The position numbers and the translations under genes are program-made. From Mycolicibacterium aubagnense (GTDB lineage: Bacteria > Actinomycetota > Actinomycetes > Mycobacteriales > Mycobacteriaceae), in the NCBI RefSeq assembly GCF_010730955.1, contig NZ_AP022577.1:1426001-1490000 (forward strand): a DNA stretch of 64,000 nt. The letters run 5' to 3'. Below, one piece after another: positions 34,789 through 44,009 of the stretch (position 1 is its first letter; the number at the start of each line of letters is the position of its first letter). The notes beneath the pieces were generated by a model that was not told the origin of the DNA, searched no databases, and saw only the letters and a program-made list of their open reading frames with translations.

Positions 34789-35121
34789 ATGTCTTTCACC
34801 ACTCGGATGATGGTCGGCGCAGGTTCTGCATTGGTGGCGGTCATGGCCAGCGGCGCTGTCGCGACCGCCCAGCCGGACCCCACCCCGATCATGTACTCGA
34901 CCTGCACCTACCCGCAGGTGATCGCCGCGCTGACCGCGCTCGACCCGGGTGCCGCCGCCGAGCTGCAGGCAAACCCGATCGGCGTCGGCTACCTGCACCA
35001 GCTGATCGCCTCCGGTCCGCAGCAGCGCAAGGCCCTGATCACGCGGGCGTACAGCACCCCGGGTGCCGCTGGGTACACCGACCTGGTGCTGAACGTCGCG
35101 AACACCTGCAACAACTTCTGA
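34789..35121 (+). CDS. Haemophore-like secreted protein
   Basis: A 110-residue exported protein with a signal peptide ending at A-V-A-T-A-Q. The mature helical domain has two Cys residues (T-C-T-Y-P-Q-V and N-T-C-N-N-F) and the pattern L-x-x-L-I-A-S-G-P-Q-Q-R of mycobacterial haemophore-related proteins (Rv0203 type). It would bind haem outside the cell. It is divergent from mbtK over a 238-nt gap that holds the IdeR box; whether both respond to iron is inference. Confidence 0.85.
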   Translation: MSFTTRMMVGAGSALVAVMASGAVATAQPDPTPIMYSTCTYPQVIAALTALDPGAAAELQANPIGVGYLHQLIASGPQQRKALITRAYSTPGAAGYTDLVLNVANTCNNF

Positions 35122-35135
35122 TCCCAGAAGCAAAA

Positions 35136-35173
35136 ACAACGCAGCTCAATCCTTCGGGATCGAGCTGCGTTGT
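35136..35173. terminator. Bidirectional intrinsic terminator with TTCG loop
   Basis: Arms about 17 nt long around a TTCG tetraloop, with one mispair. It lies between the haemophore-like gene and the convergent gene at 35199. Confidence 0.8.
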
Positions 35174-35198
35174 GCTTTCTGGCGGTACGCGCCGGTGG

Positions 35199-35822
35199 TC
35201 AGAATCCGCGGTGCGAGCCCCGGACCGCGGCCACAGCCTCGTCAGGTCCGGTAAAGGTCACCTGCGCGGGTCCACGGCCCGCCGCGAAGAGCAGTAGCTC
35301 GCCAGGCGCGCCGGTCACCGTCACCTCGGCGCCGCGGCCGACAGCAGCCAGGCGGCGGCCCTCGGGGGTCACAAGGGTGATCCGCGCCGGCGAGTTCCGC
35401 ATCCCCATCCGCGCCATGTTCGCCACCTGTCCCGCCAGCGCCGACACCAGGCGCTCGTCGAGCTCGCGCGGCTCCCAGGTCGGCTGGGCCCGGCGGACGT
35501 CCTCGTTGTGGATGAACATCTCGGCGACGTTGACAAATGGGTCGAGCAGTTTGAATGGCGAGTACAGCGGCGGACCCGCGGCAATCATGTCCACCAGCTT
35601 TTCCCAATCGGTCGACGCGGTCACCTGCGCCTGCACCCGATCGGTGTAGCCGGCCAATTGCGGCACCAGAATGCCGGGCGCGGCATCGAGCCGGCGTTCC
35701 CGCACCACCAGATGCGCGGCGAGATCGCGGGCGTTCCAGCCCTCACACAAGGTCGGCGCATCAGGCCCGTGCACGCGCAGGGATTCGACGAGTGCGGCGC
35801 GTTCCCGCTGGGCGGCTGTCAT
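35199..35822 (-). CDS. TIGR03085-family (DinB/maleylpyruvate-isomerase-like) protein
   Basis: A 207-residue protein of the mycothiol-dependent/DinB-like four-helix superfamily. Features: T-L-C-E-G-W-N-A-R-D-L-A-A-H-L-V-V-R-E-R-R, with a metal-binding His, and M-F-I-H-N-E-D-V-R-R-A-Q. The C-terminal SCP2-like part (G-P-A-Q-V-T-F-T-G) completes the TIGR03085 layout. Reaction unknown. Confidence 0.85.
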   Translation of the reverse strand: MTAAQRERAALVESLRVHGPDAPTLCEGWNARDLAAHLVVRERRLDAAPGILVPQLAGYTDRVQAQVTASTDWEKLVDMIAAGPPLYSPFKLLDPFVNVAEMFIHNEDVRRAQPTWEPRELDERLVSALAGQVANMARMGMRNSPARITLVTPEGRRLAAVGRGAEVTVTGAPGELLLFAAGRGPAQVTFTGPDEAVAAVRGSHRGF

Positions 35823-36027
35823 GCGGTGAGTCTAGGTCGGACGGCGCCGCGCGAGCATTGCGACGCGAGTCACCATCGCTGGGCAAACGCCAGGTGAACG
35901 GTCGCGACGCGGTTACAGATGGGTACCCATCCGCGCAGCAGGGGTCTCAACAACCCCATTGATAACTATGGTCACAAAAGCCCCTCGCTGGCGTCCGAGC
36001 GCCGCCCGCCATCCGAAAGGTGTGACC

Positions 36028-37464
36028 GTGTCGCCGCGTCCTCGACTTGCATCGGTGGCTTTGACGGCCGCCGTCGTTCTCGGTGGAGCGGTAGGCATCG
36101 CACCGCCCCGCGCAGCAGCGGAACCGTGCACCGGTCCCAATGCCGGCATGCTGCCGCCGAACGGGGTGCCGTCGAGTGGCGTCATGCGGCCGACGAACGG
36201 CGGCCACCGACCGAGCAATGCGAACGACAAGGCACCGCTGCCGACACTCGGCAAACTGTCGCGATCACTGCTCAGCGTCTTCACCCAGGGCACCGTGCAG
36301 CAACAGGCCGGTGTGCTACCCGGCACACCTCGCGTGCCACAGCCACCGGTCCAACAACGCGTGGCGCAGCCTGCTCCCGCTGCGGCGCAACCCCAGCCCG
36401 GAGCACAACCGGCGCCACCCATCGATGCGGGCACCACGTCGTTGGTCGGCTGGGTGACCGGCGACCAGAGCGCGGGCGGCGACACCCTGCAGCGGTTCGG
36501 CATCTCCGGCACCGACCTCGGCATCATGTGGGACAACGGCGACCCGGTGAACAACCAGGTCCTGATGATGTTCGGGGACACGTACGGCTATTGCGCCACC
36601 CCCAACCAGCAGTGGCGCTACAACACCATGTTGCGCACCAGCGACCGCACGCTGTCGCACGGCGTCCACGTCCCGCCCGGCTCGGTGACCAACCCCTATT
36701 CGGGCTCCCCCGAGTGGCAGCCGAACCTCGCCAAGCAAACCATCCCCACCATTCGCTGGGCGCCCGTCGAGAAGGGCATCATCCCGACTTCCGGTGTCTC
36801 CGTGGGCAAGACGCAATACGCCAGCTTCATGTCGATCAAGAACTGGGATAGCACCGGTCAGTGGACGACGAACTACTCGGCGATCGCCGTCTCCAACGAC
36901 AACGGCCAGAACTGGGGTGTGTACCCGAGCAGTGTCCGGCCGATGTCGCCGGACAGCGTGTCCCAGGTCGCCTACCTACCCGGCAACGAGAACTTCCAGC
37001 AGGGCGCGTTCCTCAAGGGCAATGACGGGTACATCTACTCGTACGGAACCCCTTCCGGCCGAGCCGGATCCGCGTACATATCACGGGTGCCGCAGAATCT
37101 GTTGCCGGACATGAGCAAGTACGAGTACTGGAACAACGAGAGCCAGTCGTGGGTGCCCAACAACCCCGGTGCGGCGTCACCGATCATCCCCGGCCCGGTC
37201 GGCGAGATGTCGGTGCAGTACAACACCTACCTCAAGCAGTACCTGGTGATGTATTGCAACAACCTGTCCGACGTGGTGATCCGCACCGCGCCGACACCGC
37301 AAGGACCTTGGGGCCCAGAACAATTGGTGGTGTCTTCTCAGCAGTTCCCGGGTGGCGTCTACGCGCCTTACCTGCACCCGTGGTCCAACGGCCGCGATCT
37401 GTACTTCACGCTGTCGCTGTGGTCGGCGTACAACGTGATGCTGCTGCACACCGTACTGCCCTGA
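36028..37464 (+). CDS. Secreted DUF4185 protein
   Basis: A 478-residue exported protein. GTG 36028 is chosen because GAAAGG lies 7 nt upstream and a signal peptide (L-A-S-V-A-L-T-A-A-V-V-L-G-G) follows; ATG 35968 is the alternative. After a Pro/Gln-rich linker (to about residue 150) comes the DUF4185 beta-propeller-like domain: G-W-V-T-G-D-Q-S-A-G-G, F-G-D-T-Y-G-Y-C, and later W-G-P-E-Q-L-V-V. The fold resembles five-bladed glycan-binding or glycosidase propellers. Substrate unknown. Confidence 0.88.
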   Translation: MSPRPRLASVALTAAVVLGGAVGIAPPRAAAEPCTGPNAGMLPPNGVPSSGVMRPTNGGHRPSNANDKAPLPTLGKLSRSLLSVFTQGTVQQQAGVLPGTPRVPQPPVQQRVAQPAPAAAQPQPGAQPAPPIDAGTTSLVGWVTGDQSAGGDTLQRFGISGTDLGIMWDNGDPVNNQVLMMFGDTYGYCATPNQQWRYNTMLRTSDRTLSHGVHVPPGSVTNPYSGSPEWQPNLAKQTIPTIRWAPVEKGIIPTSGVSVGKTQYASFMSIKNWDSTGQWTTNYSAIAVSNDNGQNWGVYPSSVRPMSPDSVSQVAYLPGNENFQQGAFLKGNDGYIYSYGTPSGRAGSAYISRVPQNLLPDMSKYEYWNNESQSWVPNNPGAASPIIPGPVGEMSVQYNTYLKQYLVMYCNNLSDVVIRTAPTPQGPWGPEQLVVSSQQFPGGVYAPYLHPWSNGRDLYFTLSLWSAYNVMLLHTVLP

Positions 37465-37622
37465 GCCAGTTCGGCTTTGACGTTCAATCGAGGGTGGCTG
37501 GGAAACCGACAGGCAGCGGCGCGCCGAATCCCGGTGGCGACAACCGCACCAACAGTCACGGCGCGATCCTGGCACTGCCATGATCGCTGTGCTACCAAAT
37601 CGCAACGCCGGCCTGAGGATGA

Positions 37623-38237
37623 CTAGGAGCTCGGTGGCGGGGTGGCCGCCGGCCCCAGCAGATCAGCGCGGCTGTTCGACGAGGTGCGCCGCCACCGCCC
37701 GTACAGCGGCAGCTCACGCAACGACTCTCCACCGACGCCCCACCGTCGAGCGACGAAGCGCATGACGGTCCGCACGTAGCGGTTCGTCTCCGAGTACCAA
37801 CGCCATTCGTACAGCCGACCGGCCTGCAGCCAGTGCGCGAGCGCCTCGGACTCGACGCCCTGCAGATACGGCCGGACCCAGGTGACCAGCACCCAAGCCT
37901 GCCCCGCCGCGCCGCCAGGAAGCCGAAAGGTCCATTCGATCGGATCGTCACCGGCAATCATGGTGGGGCGCAACGGGGGTGGTGGCGGCTCAGCGCCCTG
38001 GCCGCCAGACAACTGCACCGACACGTTGTGGAACACGGCCGGCCCACCGACCTCGAACCGCACGGTGTAGCCATCAGCCGCGTCGCGGTCGACGGAGAAC
38101 GCCGCCAACCCGCCGACGGCGACATAGCGCGCGAACACCAATCCGCTGACGACCATGACAACTCGGCGTACCGCAAGCAGCACGGTGAACGTCGCGACCG
38201 TCACCGCGACGACACCCCACACCAGATCCACCCGCAC
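37623..38237 (-). CDS. Membrane-anchored protein of unknown function
   Basis: A 204-residue protein with a GTG start. One or two N-terminal hydrophobic segments (V-W-G-V-V-A-V-T-V-A-T-F-T-V-L-L and V-V-M-V-V-S-G-L-V) are followed by a Pro-rich linker and a cytoplasmic or external domain (W-T-F-R-L-P-G-G, L-Y-E-W-R-W-Y-S-E-T-N-R-Y). No family recognised. Confidence 0.7.
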   Translation of the reverse strand: MRVDLVWGVVAVTVATFTVLLAVRRVVMVVSGLVFARYVAVGGLAAFSVDRDAADGYTVRFEVGGPAVFHNVSVQLSGGQGAEPPPPPLRPTMIAGDDPIEWTFRLPGGAAGQAWVLVTWVRPYLQGVESEALAHWLQAGRLYEWRWYSETNRYVRTVMRFVARRWGVGGESLRELPLYGRWRRTSSNSRADLLGPAATPPPSS

Positions 38238-38286
38238 AGCGTGGCAGAGCGTCAGCGGCCCGTCATGGCAATGGCGGACGTGCCGC

Positions 38287-39309
38287 TCAACCGGCCGGCG
38301 TGGCCTTCGCCAGTTCGTGCAGAAGGGATAACGACAGGAAGGTCATCGGCCCTACGTTCTCGAACTTGCTGCCGACGTTGCCGGCGATGCCGCCCTGGAT
38401 GGCGAGTTCGCTGATGAGGTCGAGTTTGAGCTGCGGGCTGCCTTCGCTGAAATCGAGGTCGGCCAGATCCACCCAGACGATGTTGGGCCGCGTCGTGGAT
38501 TCATAGACGTACCGTTTGTTGGTCAGGTCCAGGACTACCTGCCAGATGGTCTGCGAGGCATCCGGCTTGCCGGGATCCGGGATCCGGAAGGGCTGCGCCG
38601 CGTTGCGGATCACCGAGAACATGCTCGCGATCGCATCCACCTGGCTGGACGGCGTGGGCAGCCGACCGGCGTAATAGGTGGCTCGCGCGAACCTGTCGGA
38701 GGCCAACGTGGAACCCGGCAAGGGCTCGGTGCCACCGAGGCCGTCGAAGTTCTTCACCAGCTCGAGCTGCTGTTCGAAGGTGGGCGAGTTCGTCATCACC
38801 CGAAAGTCCTTGCTGTGGTAGACCTTCGGCTCACCATCGAGGTACTCGATGATCGCCGAGTCACCGGTGGCGTCATCGAGCGCCAGATGGATGGTGGGCG
38901 GGTCACCACCGGTGGGGTCAGCCATCTGGACCACCTGCACGTTGGTCTCGCCGATCCACGCGACCGCCTCGGCCACTGTCGCGAAGTTGTCGAGGAAATA
39001 CTGCAGCCAGATCGCCTGACTCAGCTGGGTCCGGGTGTCATCCGGTGTCCCGTAGGTGGATTCGGCCAGCCACAGCACGTGCCCGGCCAGGCCGGCCTCG
39101 TTGATGCCGTCGACCGAGATGATGTCGAAGGCGGTGGCGATCACGCTGCCGAACTTGGAGGTCCAGGTCAGCTTGCCGGCGACCCCGTCATCGCGGGTCA
39201 CGCCGCGGGGCTGCTTCCACAAGTTCGTCATGAGGTCTCTGTGAAAGTCCATGTTGCGGCCGACCAGAACCGCATCGCCTGCGTCGGGCCAGATCACTCG
39301 GGTGCACAC
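38287..39309 (-). CDS. Linear amide C-N hydrolase (choloylglycine hydrolase family)
   Basis: A 340-residue Ntn hydrolase. I start it at GTG 39309 because this places Cys as residue 2 (V-C-T-R-V-I-W), so removal of the initiator exposes the catalytic N-terminal cysteine; the longer frame would bury it. Other family features are G-R-N-M-D-F, the A-S-V-D-G-I-N-E-A-G-type segment (D-G-I-N-E-A-G-L) and F-R-V-M-T-N-S-P-T. It cleaves a linear amide such as a bile-salt, penicillin or N-acyl amide; the substrate is not known. Confidence 0.88.
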   Translation of the reverse strand: MCTRVIWPDAGDAVLVGRNMDFHRDLMTNLWKQPRGVTRDDGVAGKLTWTSKFGSVIATAFDIISVDGINEAGLAGHVLWLAESTYGTPDDTRTQLSQAIWLQYFLDNFATVAEAVAWIGETNVQVVQMADPTGGDPPTIHLALDDATGDSAIIEYLDGEPKVYHSKDFRVMTNSPTFEQQLELVKNFDGLGGTEPLPGSTLASDRFARATYYAGRLPTPSSQVDAIASMFSVIRNAAQPFRIPDPGKPDASQTIWQVVLDLTNKRYVYESTTRPNIVWVDLADLDFSEGSPQLKLDLISELAIQGGIAGNVGSKFENVGPMTFLSLSLLHELAKATPAG

Positions 39310-39470
39310 TGGAGGAAGCCTAACCTTCCTCGTGGCAGGTGCAGCGCATGACAGCACGACTCGGCGCGGTGAAACATGCGCTCACGCAGGCCCTCTGGTG
39401 ATCTACGTCAACACGTCAACGAACACCTGGCTGACACACCGGGCTGCCGAAGGCGCCGAAGCGCACAGCA

Positions 39471-39941
39471 CTAGGCCCAGCGGTTCGCAAGCAACTTGAA
39501 ACTCGGAAGATCGTCCAACGACACCAGTGCCTCATAGATCCGCCGGTACTCGGTGCTGGCAATCCGCCACGAACCGTCCTCATCCTTGCTATACGTGTCC
39601 GAGTAATAGCCCGAGCCGCGGATCATCGCGTGCCCCGGCACGATCACGGTGTCCTCGAAGACCCACGAACCGTGCGCGGTGGTGTCGGAGTCCATCTCGA
39701 TCTCGGGGTGGCTGGCGATGTGCGTCGTGATGATTCCGTTGTCGAGATTCGTCCGCATGAAGTCAACGACGTCGGATCGCCCCGTGTAGTGCACCGGTTC
39801 TCCCATGGCATGCGTGCCATAGCGGGTCACGACATCTGAAGCGAGACAATCACCGAAGGCATCCCACTCCTTGAGGTCCAAGGTCCGAAAGTACCGGTAT
39901 TTGAGTTGACGAATGTCTTCGATTGCCGCCGAGTTGCCCAT
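39471..39941 (-). CDS. SnoaL/NTF2-like family protein
   Basis: A 156-residue cone-shaped alpha+beta protein of the NTF2-like superfamily. It has an early Y-R-Y-F-R-T-L-D helix, W-D-A-F-G-D-C-L-A-S-D, then the strands H-P-E-I-E-M-D and T-A-H-G-S-W-V-F-E-D. Members of this type are dehydratases, isomerases or ligand-binding proteins. No clear partner nearby. Confidence 0.85.
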   Translation of the reverse strand: MGNSAAIEDIRQLKYRYFRTLDLKEWDAFGDCLASDVVTRYGTHAMGEPVHYTGRSDVVDFMRTNLDNGIITTHIASHPEIEMDSDTTAHGSWVFEDTVIVPGHAMIRGSGYYSDTYSKDEDGSWRIASTEYRRIYEALVSLDDLPSFKLLANRWA

Positions 39942-40162
39942 GACGCGACACTAGAACACGTTTCAGTTCTTGTAAACGCATGCCAGCAACATGACGATAC
40001 CGGCACTACGGCACGTCTCTGCCGAGCCTGGACCCCGTCCGCAGAGAAACTCCAGCTGCCGGCGCCCCTGGCGGCGACCCGGATCTGACGTCACGTAAAA
40101 ACCATTGCCCCACAATTCATTTCATCCTCGACGAGGCAAGTTCCCCCCTTATGATCGATGTC

Positions 40163-40621
40163 ATGGCACAAAAATTCGCGTCAGCTGACAAAGTCGATCT
40201 ACCGGGGTTGGTCGACTTCGTCCGAGACAGACACCACATGATCTTGACGACGTTTCGCGCGAACGGTTCGCTGCAAAGCTCGCCTGTCACCGGCGGTTTG
40301 GATGCTTCTGGCCGCGTGGTCATCGCAAGCTATCCGCAACGAGCCAAGTGTGTGAACATTCGCCGCCGGCCCACCGCCAGCGTGCTCGTACTCTCGGACG
40401 AATTCAACGGCGCCTACGTGCAGATCGATGGAGGCGCTGAAGTCATCGATCTTCCCGATGCCATCGAATTGCTCGTCGATTATTACCGCACGATCGCTGG
40501 CGAGCATCCGAATTGGCCCGAGTACCGGCAGGCCATGGTCGACCAGGGAAAGTGCTTGATCCGGATCACGCCAAGCCGCTGGGGACCGCTGGCGACGGGC
40601 GGTTTCCCGCCGGCACGCTGA
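40163..40621 (+). CDS. PPOX-class F420-dependent oxidoreductase
   Basis: A 152-residue split-beta-barrel protein from ATG 40163 (ATG 40151 in frame). The segment R-D-R-H-H-M-I-L-T-T-F-R-A-N-G-S-L-Q-S-S-P-V and the C-terminal R-I-T-P-S-R-W-G-P fit mycobacterial F420-binding flavin/deazaflavin oxidoreductases. Substrate unknown. Confidence 0.88.
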   Translation: MAQKFASADKVDLPGLVDFVRDRHHMILTTFRANGSLQSSPVTGGLDASGRVVIASYPQRAKCVNIRRRPTASVLVLSDEFNGAYVQIDGGAEVIDLPDAIELLVDYYRTIAGEHPNWPEYRQAMVDQGKCLIRITPSRWGPLATGGFPPAR

Positions 40622-40742
40622 CCGTGGTTCGCGGGCTCGTTCTACATATCGGGCGACATCTGGCCAGCTCACGTCGCGCCCGACTGGAGTAAGCACCCGT
40701 CAGTTACGGGTGTGCCGCTAGCCCATGGCCTAAGATTCTGGG

Positions 40743-41624
40743 GTGCCCGACATGGACCGCCGCAGCGTCGCGAAGTTGATTGGCCTGGGCGTGGCAGCGG
40801 CCGCGCTGCCCTCCCCGAAGGCCTACGCCGAGCCGATTCCGGTTCGGCCTGGCCCTGGAACCGGCCCGGCCGCGCCCGCAGCGCCCGCCGGCCAGTCAGC
40901 CGGTCCGGCGATGCTGTTCCAAGACGAATTCAACGGCCCCGCCGGCGCGCCGCCGGACCCGGCTTGGTGGTCCATCGTGCCCGCGCGTGAGGTCATCAGG
41001 AATCCCGTCGAATGGGACCAGCCGTACAACATGGGCCGTTACGTGACCGACCAGGAGCACGTATTCCAGGACGGAAAGGGCAACCTCGTCATCCGGGCCA
41101 CCCGCGGCCCCGGCAATAACATCCAGGAGCGTTACGCCAGCGCCAAGATCATCGGTAACTGGCGCGGCGGAATCGGCACCACCTGGGAGGCTCGCGTCAA
41201 GCTGAACTGCCTGACCGACGGCGCCTGGCCGGCCTTCTGGTTGCTCAATGACGATCCCGTCCGCGGCGGTGAGGTCGACTTGGTGGAGTGGTACGGCAAC
41301 CGGGACTGGCCATCGGGCACCACCGTGCATGCCCGGTTGGACGGCACGTCGTTTGCCACCGACCCGCACCCGATCGACGGCGGCTGGCACACCTGGCGGG
41401 TGACCTGGCAGCCAACCGGTATGTACTTCTGGAAGGACTACACGCCGGGCATGGAGCCGTTTTTCACGGTGCCGGCCAACTCACTGGACGACTGGCCATA
41501 CAACGATCCCGGTTACACCCTGTTCCCGGTGTTCAACCTCGCTGTCGGTGGCTCCGGCGGGCGTGAGCCCGGTGGGGGCACATACCCCGCCGAGATGCTG
41601 ATCGACTGGATCCGCGTCTTCTGA
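40743..41624 (+). CDS. Secreted glycoside hydrolase family 16 protein
   Basis: A 293-residue exported enzyme; GTG 40743, with ATG 40752 as alternative. The twin-arginine-type signal (D-R-R-S-V-A-K-L-I-G-L-G) is followed by a Pro/Ala linker. The GH16 catalytic signature appears as G-E-V-D-L-V-E-W-Y-G, with the nucleophile Glu, Asp and acid/base Glu in E-x-D-x-x-E. It resembles the beta-1,3-glucanase-like protein Rv0315 as I remember it. It probably cleaves a beta-glucan or related glycan outside the cell. Confidence 0.92.
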   Translation: MPDMDRRSVAKLIGLGVAAAALPSPKAYAEPIPVRPGPGTGPAAPAAPAGQSAGPAMLFQDEFNGPAGAPPDPAWWSIVPAREVIRNPVEWDQPYNMGRYVTDQEHVFQDGKGNLVIRATRGPGNNIQERYASAKIIGNWRGGIGTTWEARVKLNCLTDGAWPAFWLLNDDPVRGGEVDLVEWYGNRDWPSGTTVHARLDGTSFATDPHPIDGGWHTWRVTWQPTGMYFWKDYTPGMEPFFTVPANSLDDWPYNDPGYTLFPVFNLAVGGSGGREPGGGTYPAEMLIDWIRVF

Positions 41625-41815
41625 TCACGGCCGCGGTGCTGGCGGCTGCGCGTCATTACGGGGCCCTCGACGAGGTCGCGTGGGCCTGTCGGCAACCTTC
41701 GCGACGCGGAAACCGGTTCCACCCCAACGGATTTACCCACCTTGGAGGCGGCTGTGCGCTCGCTGAGCCACACAGATATCCTTCAAGGCGAAATCGTCAT
41801 CAGCAGGGGGTTGCC

Positions 41816-42094
41816 ATGCGCTGGCCATCGCTTCTCGTCATGCCAGTTCTTGCGGTAGGAATCGCTGCGCCGGCACACGCCGACGACGACGGTTTCCTCG
41901 AAAGAGTCCGCCTCGACTACTTCTCTCGGTCGTTCACCGATGCCCAGCTATTGGCCGAGGGGTACAAAGTGTGCAGCATGAGCGGCCGGGCGAGCGATGA
42001 CCAGCTCTACAACATGGTGGCTTCGGATCTCGGAATCTCCGAGAACGGGGCGATGAATGTCGTTGTCAAAGCACAAGTCTGGCTAGGCTGCTAA
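41816..42094 (+). CDS. Secreted DUF732 protein
   Basis: A 92-residue exported protein, ATG 41816. The signal peptide ends at P-A-H-A before D-D-D-G-F. The short helical DUF732 domain contains Y-K-V-C-S-M-S-G-R, with the second Cys at the C-terminus (V-W-L-G-C). DUF732 proteins are abundant in mycobacteria; function unknown. Confidence 0.88.
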   Translation: MRWPSLLVMPVLAVGIAAPAHADDDGFLERVRLDYFSRSFTDAQLLAEGYKVCSMSGRASDDQLYNMVASDLGISENGAMNVVVKAQVWLGC

Positions 42095-42114
42095 CGTCGC
42101 CGCGCGGAAAGAAA

Positions 42115-42144
42115 ACAGGCCAGGCCCCGTAGGGCCTGGCCTGT
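42115..42144. terminator. Bidirectional intrinsic terminator
   Basis: A perfect 13-bp stem around a CGTA loop between the DUF732 gene and the convergent tmRNA gene. Confidence 0.88.
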
Positions 42145-42155
42145 CGTTATTCCGG

Positions 42156-42524
42156 TGGAGCTGCCGGGAATTGAACCCGGGTCCTACGGCATTCCCTCAA
42201 GACTTCTCCGTGCGCAGTTCGCTATGCCTCTACTTGGATCTCCCGGTCACGCGAACAAGCCGAGATGACGATCCCAGTCGCTGTTTGATGTCCCCACGGG
42301 CCCCGCGACCGGCCCCGTGGGTGGGTCCCTCTAGTCGATGCCAGGGTCCGGGCCGAGGGCATTCCCGGTCTGACAGACACGCGGTCGCTACTTAGGCAGC
42401 GAGGGCGTAGTCGCGCTGATGAGAATCGGCGCTTAATTGGTTACAACGACGCTTACGGTGGTCTCTTGCCTGCACCGGCACGCTTCCCTTGATTCGATGC
42501 GCGAAGTCGAAACCGTTCAGCCCC
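42156..42524 (-). ncRNA. ssrA: Transfer-messenger RNA (tmRNA)
   Basis: A 369-nt tmRNA. The 5' end (GGGGCTGAACGG) pairs with the 3' end (T-arm and acceptor ending CAGCTCCA) as a tRNA-Ala-like domain. The tag reading frame encodes A-D-S-H-Q-R-D-Y-A-L-A-A followed by TAA; with the charged alanine this gives the mycobacterial degradation tag. It rescues stalled ribosomes with SmpB, encoded about 2.7 kb away. CCA is not encoded. Confidence 0.97.
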
Positions 42525-42616
42525 TCGCACCCCCGCCGACTTTCGGCAGGACACTCCATCATACCGGTTGCTCCGACAAGCTCCACCGAATATCCCACCG
42601 CGGCCAAATGACCAGG

Positions 42617-43471
42617 TCAGATGACGTAACCCAGGTTCTCGACGATGCGCCGCCCGACTTCGGCGTCACCCTCGAGCTCGATACCCACCGGCCGCACCGC
42701 GCCCAGCGGCCGTCCGCCGCACAGCCGCGTGAACTGCCAGCCGTCCATCCGGATCACCGTCGTCGGCTCGGCGTCCCCGAAGTCGGGCACGACCGCGGCG
42801 CGGCCGTCGACCGCGACCCGGATGGTGCGCGCCATGGGCCCGGTCAGCTCGATCGCGACCCGCGATCCATCAGGGGCTCCCCCGCGCTTGGCGACGACGA
42901 ACCCCATCATGGTCTCGATCTCGTCGAGCGACAGCCGTGCTTCCGGCTTCTGCAACGCCGCGTCCGATGCCGGGCGGGCGACGGACTCACGGATGTCCTG
43001 TTCGTGCATCCACGAGTCGAACGTCCGGATCCGCATGAACCGACCGACACTGTCCTGGCCGGCCGGGGTCATCGTGGGGGTGTTCCACTCCTCGTCAGAC
43101 ATCGCGGTCAGCGTGGCCTTCCGGTCACCGGTCACGGCGCGGAACTTCTCCAACAACTCGGCGCTCGACAGCGGACCCATCGAGCGGGTCCAGCACTCGT
43201 TCATCACGCCGATGGGGTTGTGTACGTGGTCCAGCTCGGCGAAATCGATGTCGGCCTCCGGCACGGGCTCACCCTTGAGCATCAACTCGGTGCCGATGAT
43301 GTGCGCGACGACATCCCGGACATGCCAGCCGGGCAGCTCGGTCTGCGTGGTCAGCAGTTCTGCCTCGGAGATGGTGGACAAGAGTTGGTCCAGGTCGTCC
43401 CACACCCCGAAGAGAGCGGGGAGAACATCGGACTTCTCCAGGACAGTGACGGGACGAGTTGAGCTGCTCAC
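42617..43471 (-). CDS. Maleylpyruvate-isomerase-family mycothiol-dependent enzyme
   Basis: A 284-residue protein with an N-terminal DinB-like four-helix domain; metal-binding His residues lie in G-W-H-V-R-D-V-V-A-H-I-I-G and in D-S-W-M-H-E-Q-D-I-R. The C-terminal SCP2-like domain has G-P-M-A-R-T-I-R-V-A-V-D-G and E-G-D-A-E-V-G-R-R-I-V. Such enzymes use mycothiol as cofactor for isomerisation or transfer reactions. Substrate unknown. Confidence 0.88.
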   Translation of the reverse strand: MSSSTRPVTVLEKSDVLPALFGVWDDLDQLLSTISEAELLTTQTELPGWHVRDVVAHIIGTELMLKGEPVPEADIDFAELDHVHNPIGVMNECWTRSMGPLSSAELLEKFRAVTGDRKATLTAMSDEEWNTPTMTPAGQDSVGRFMRIRTFDSWMHEQDIRESVARPASDAALQKPEARLSLDEIETMMGFVVAKRGGAPDGSRVAIELTGPMARTIRVAVDGRAAVVPDFGDAEPTTVIRMDGWQFTRLCGGRPLGAVRPVGIELEGDAEVGRRIVENLGYVI

Positions 43472-43554
43472 CGGCTGACCGTACGACGACCGCCCCGCCG
43501 CGGACAGCGAATTGCGCGATGCGTCTCAATCAATGGTCATGCGACGATGGCCGA

Positions 43555-43989
43555 ATGGGCGACGACCGGGCCGAAGCGCAACGCCTGCGGGACATCACAG
43601 TGATCCGGAGGGTGCGGGACCGGATCGACCGGGAGTACGCCAAGCCGCTGAATGTCGAAGATCTGGCCCGTGGCGCGCACATGTCAGCCGGCCACCTCAG
43701 CCGCGAGTTCAAGCGCATCTACGGTGAGTCACCGTACTCGTACCTAATGACGCGACGCATCGAACGGGCCATGACGCTGCTGCGGCGCGGTGACCTCAGC
43801 GTGACGGATGTCTGCTTCGCCGTTGGCTTTTCCTCACTGGGCACGTTCAGCACGCGGTTCACCGAGCTGGTCGGGGTGGCGCCCAGTGTGTATCGCCGCG
43901 ACCATTCGCAGGCGGCCAACGGCATTCCCGCTTGCCTGGCGAGGCAAGTCACCAGACCGATCAGGAATCAAGAAGCACCGCCACACTGA
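43555..43989 (+). CDS. AraC-family transcriptional regulator, short
   Basis: A 144-residue protein from ATG 43555 (ATG 43519 in frame) made almost only of the AraC DNA-binding domain. HTH 1 is V-E-D-L-A-R-G-A-H-M-S-A-G-H-L-S-R-E-F, and HTH 2 is V-T-D-V-C-F-A-V-G-F-S-S-L-G-T-F-S-T-R-F. The sensor domain is missing, as in MarA/SoxS-type regulators. It lies 20 nt before the VOC gene and probably controls it. Confidence 0.92.
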   Translation: MGDDRAEAQRLRDITVIRRVRDRIDREYAKPLNVEDLARGAHMSAGHLSREFKRIYGESPYSYLMTRRIERAMTLLRRGDLSVTDVCFAVGFSSLGTFSTRFTELVGVAPSVYRRDHSQAANGIPACLARQVTRPIRNQEAPPH

Positions 43990-44009
43990 CCGGCACTAGC
44001 GTTGCGGGC

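Noticed and set aside
39290..39330. Second IdeR box near the Ntn hydrolase start
   Set aside because: Only a half-site (AGGTTAGGCT) matches; the other half does not, so support is too weak.
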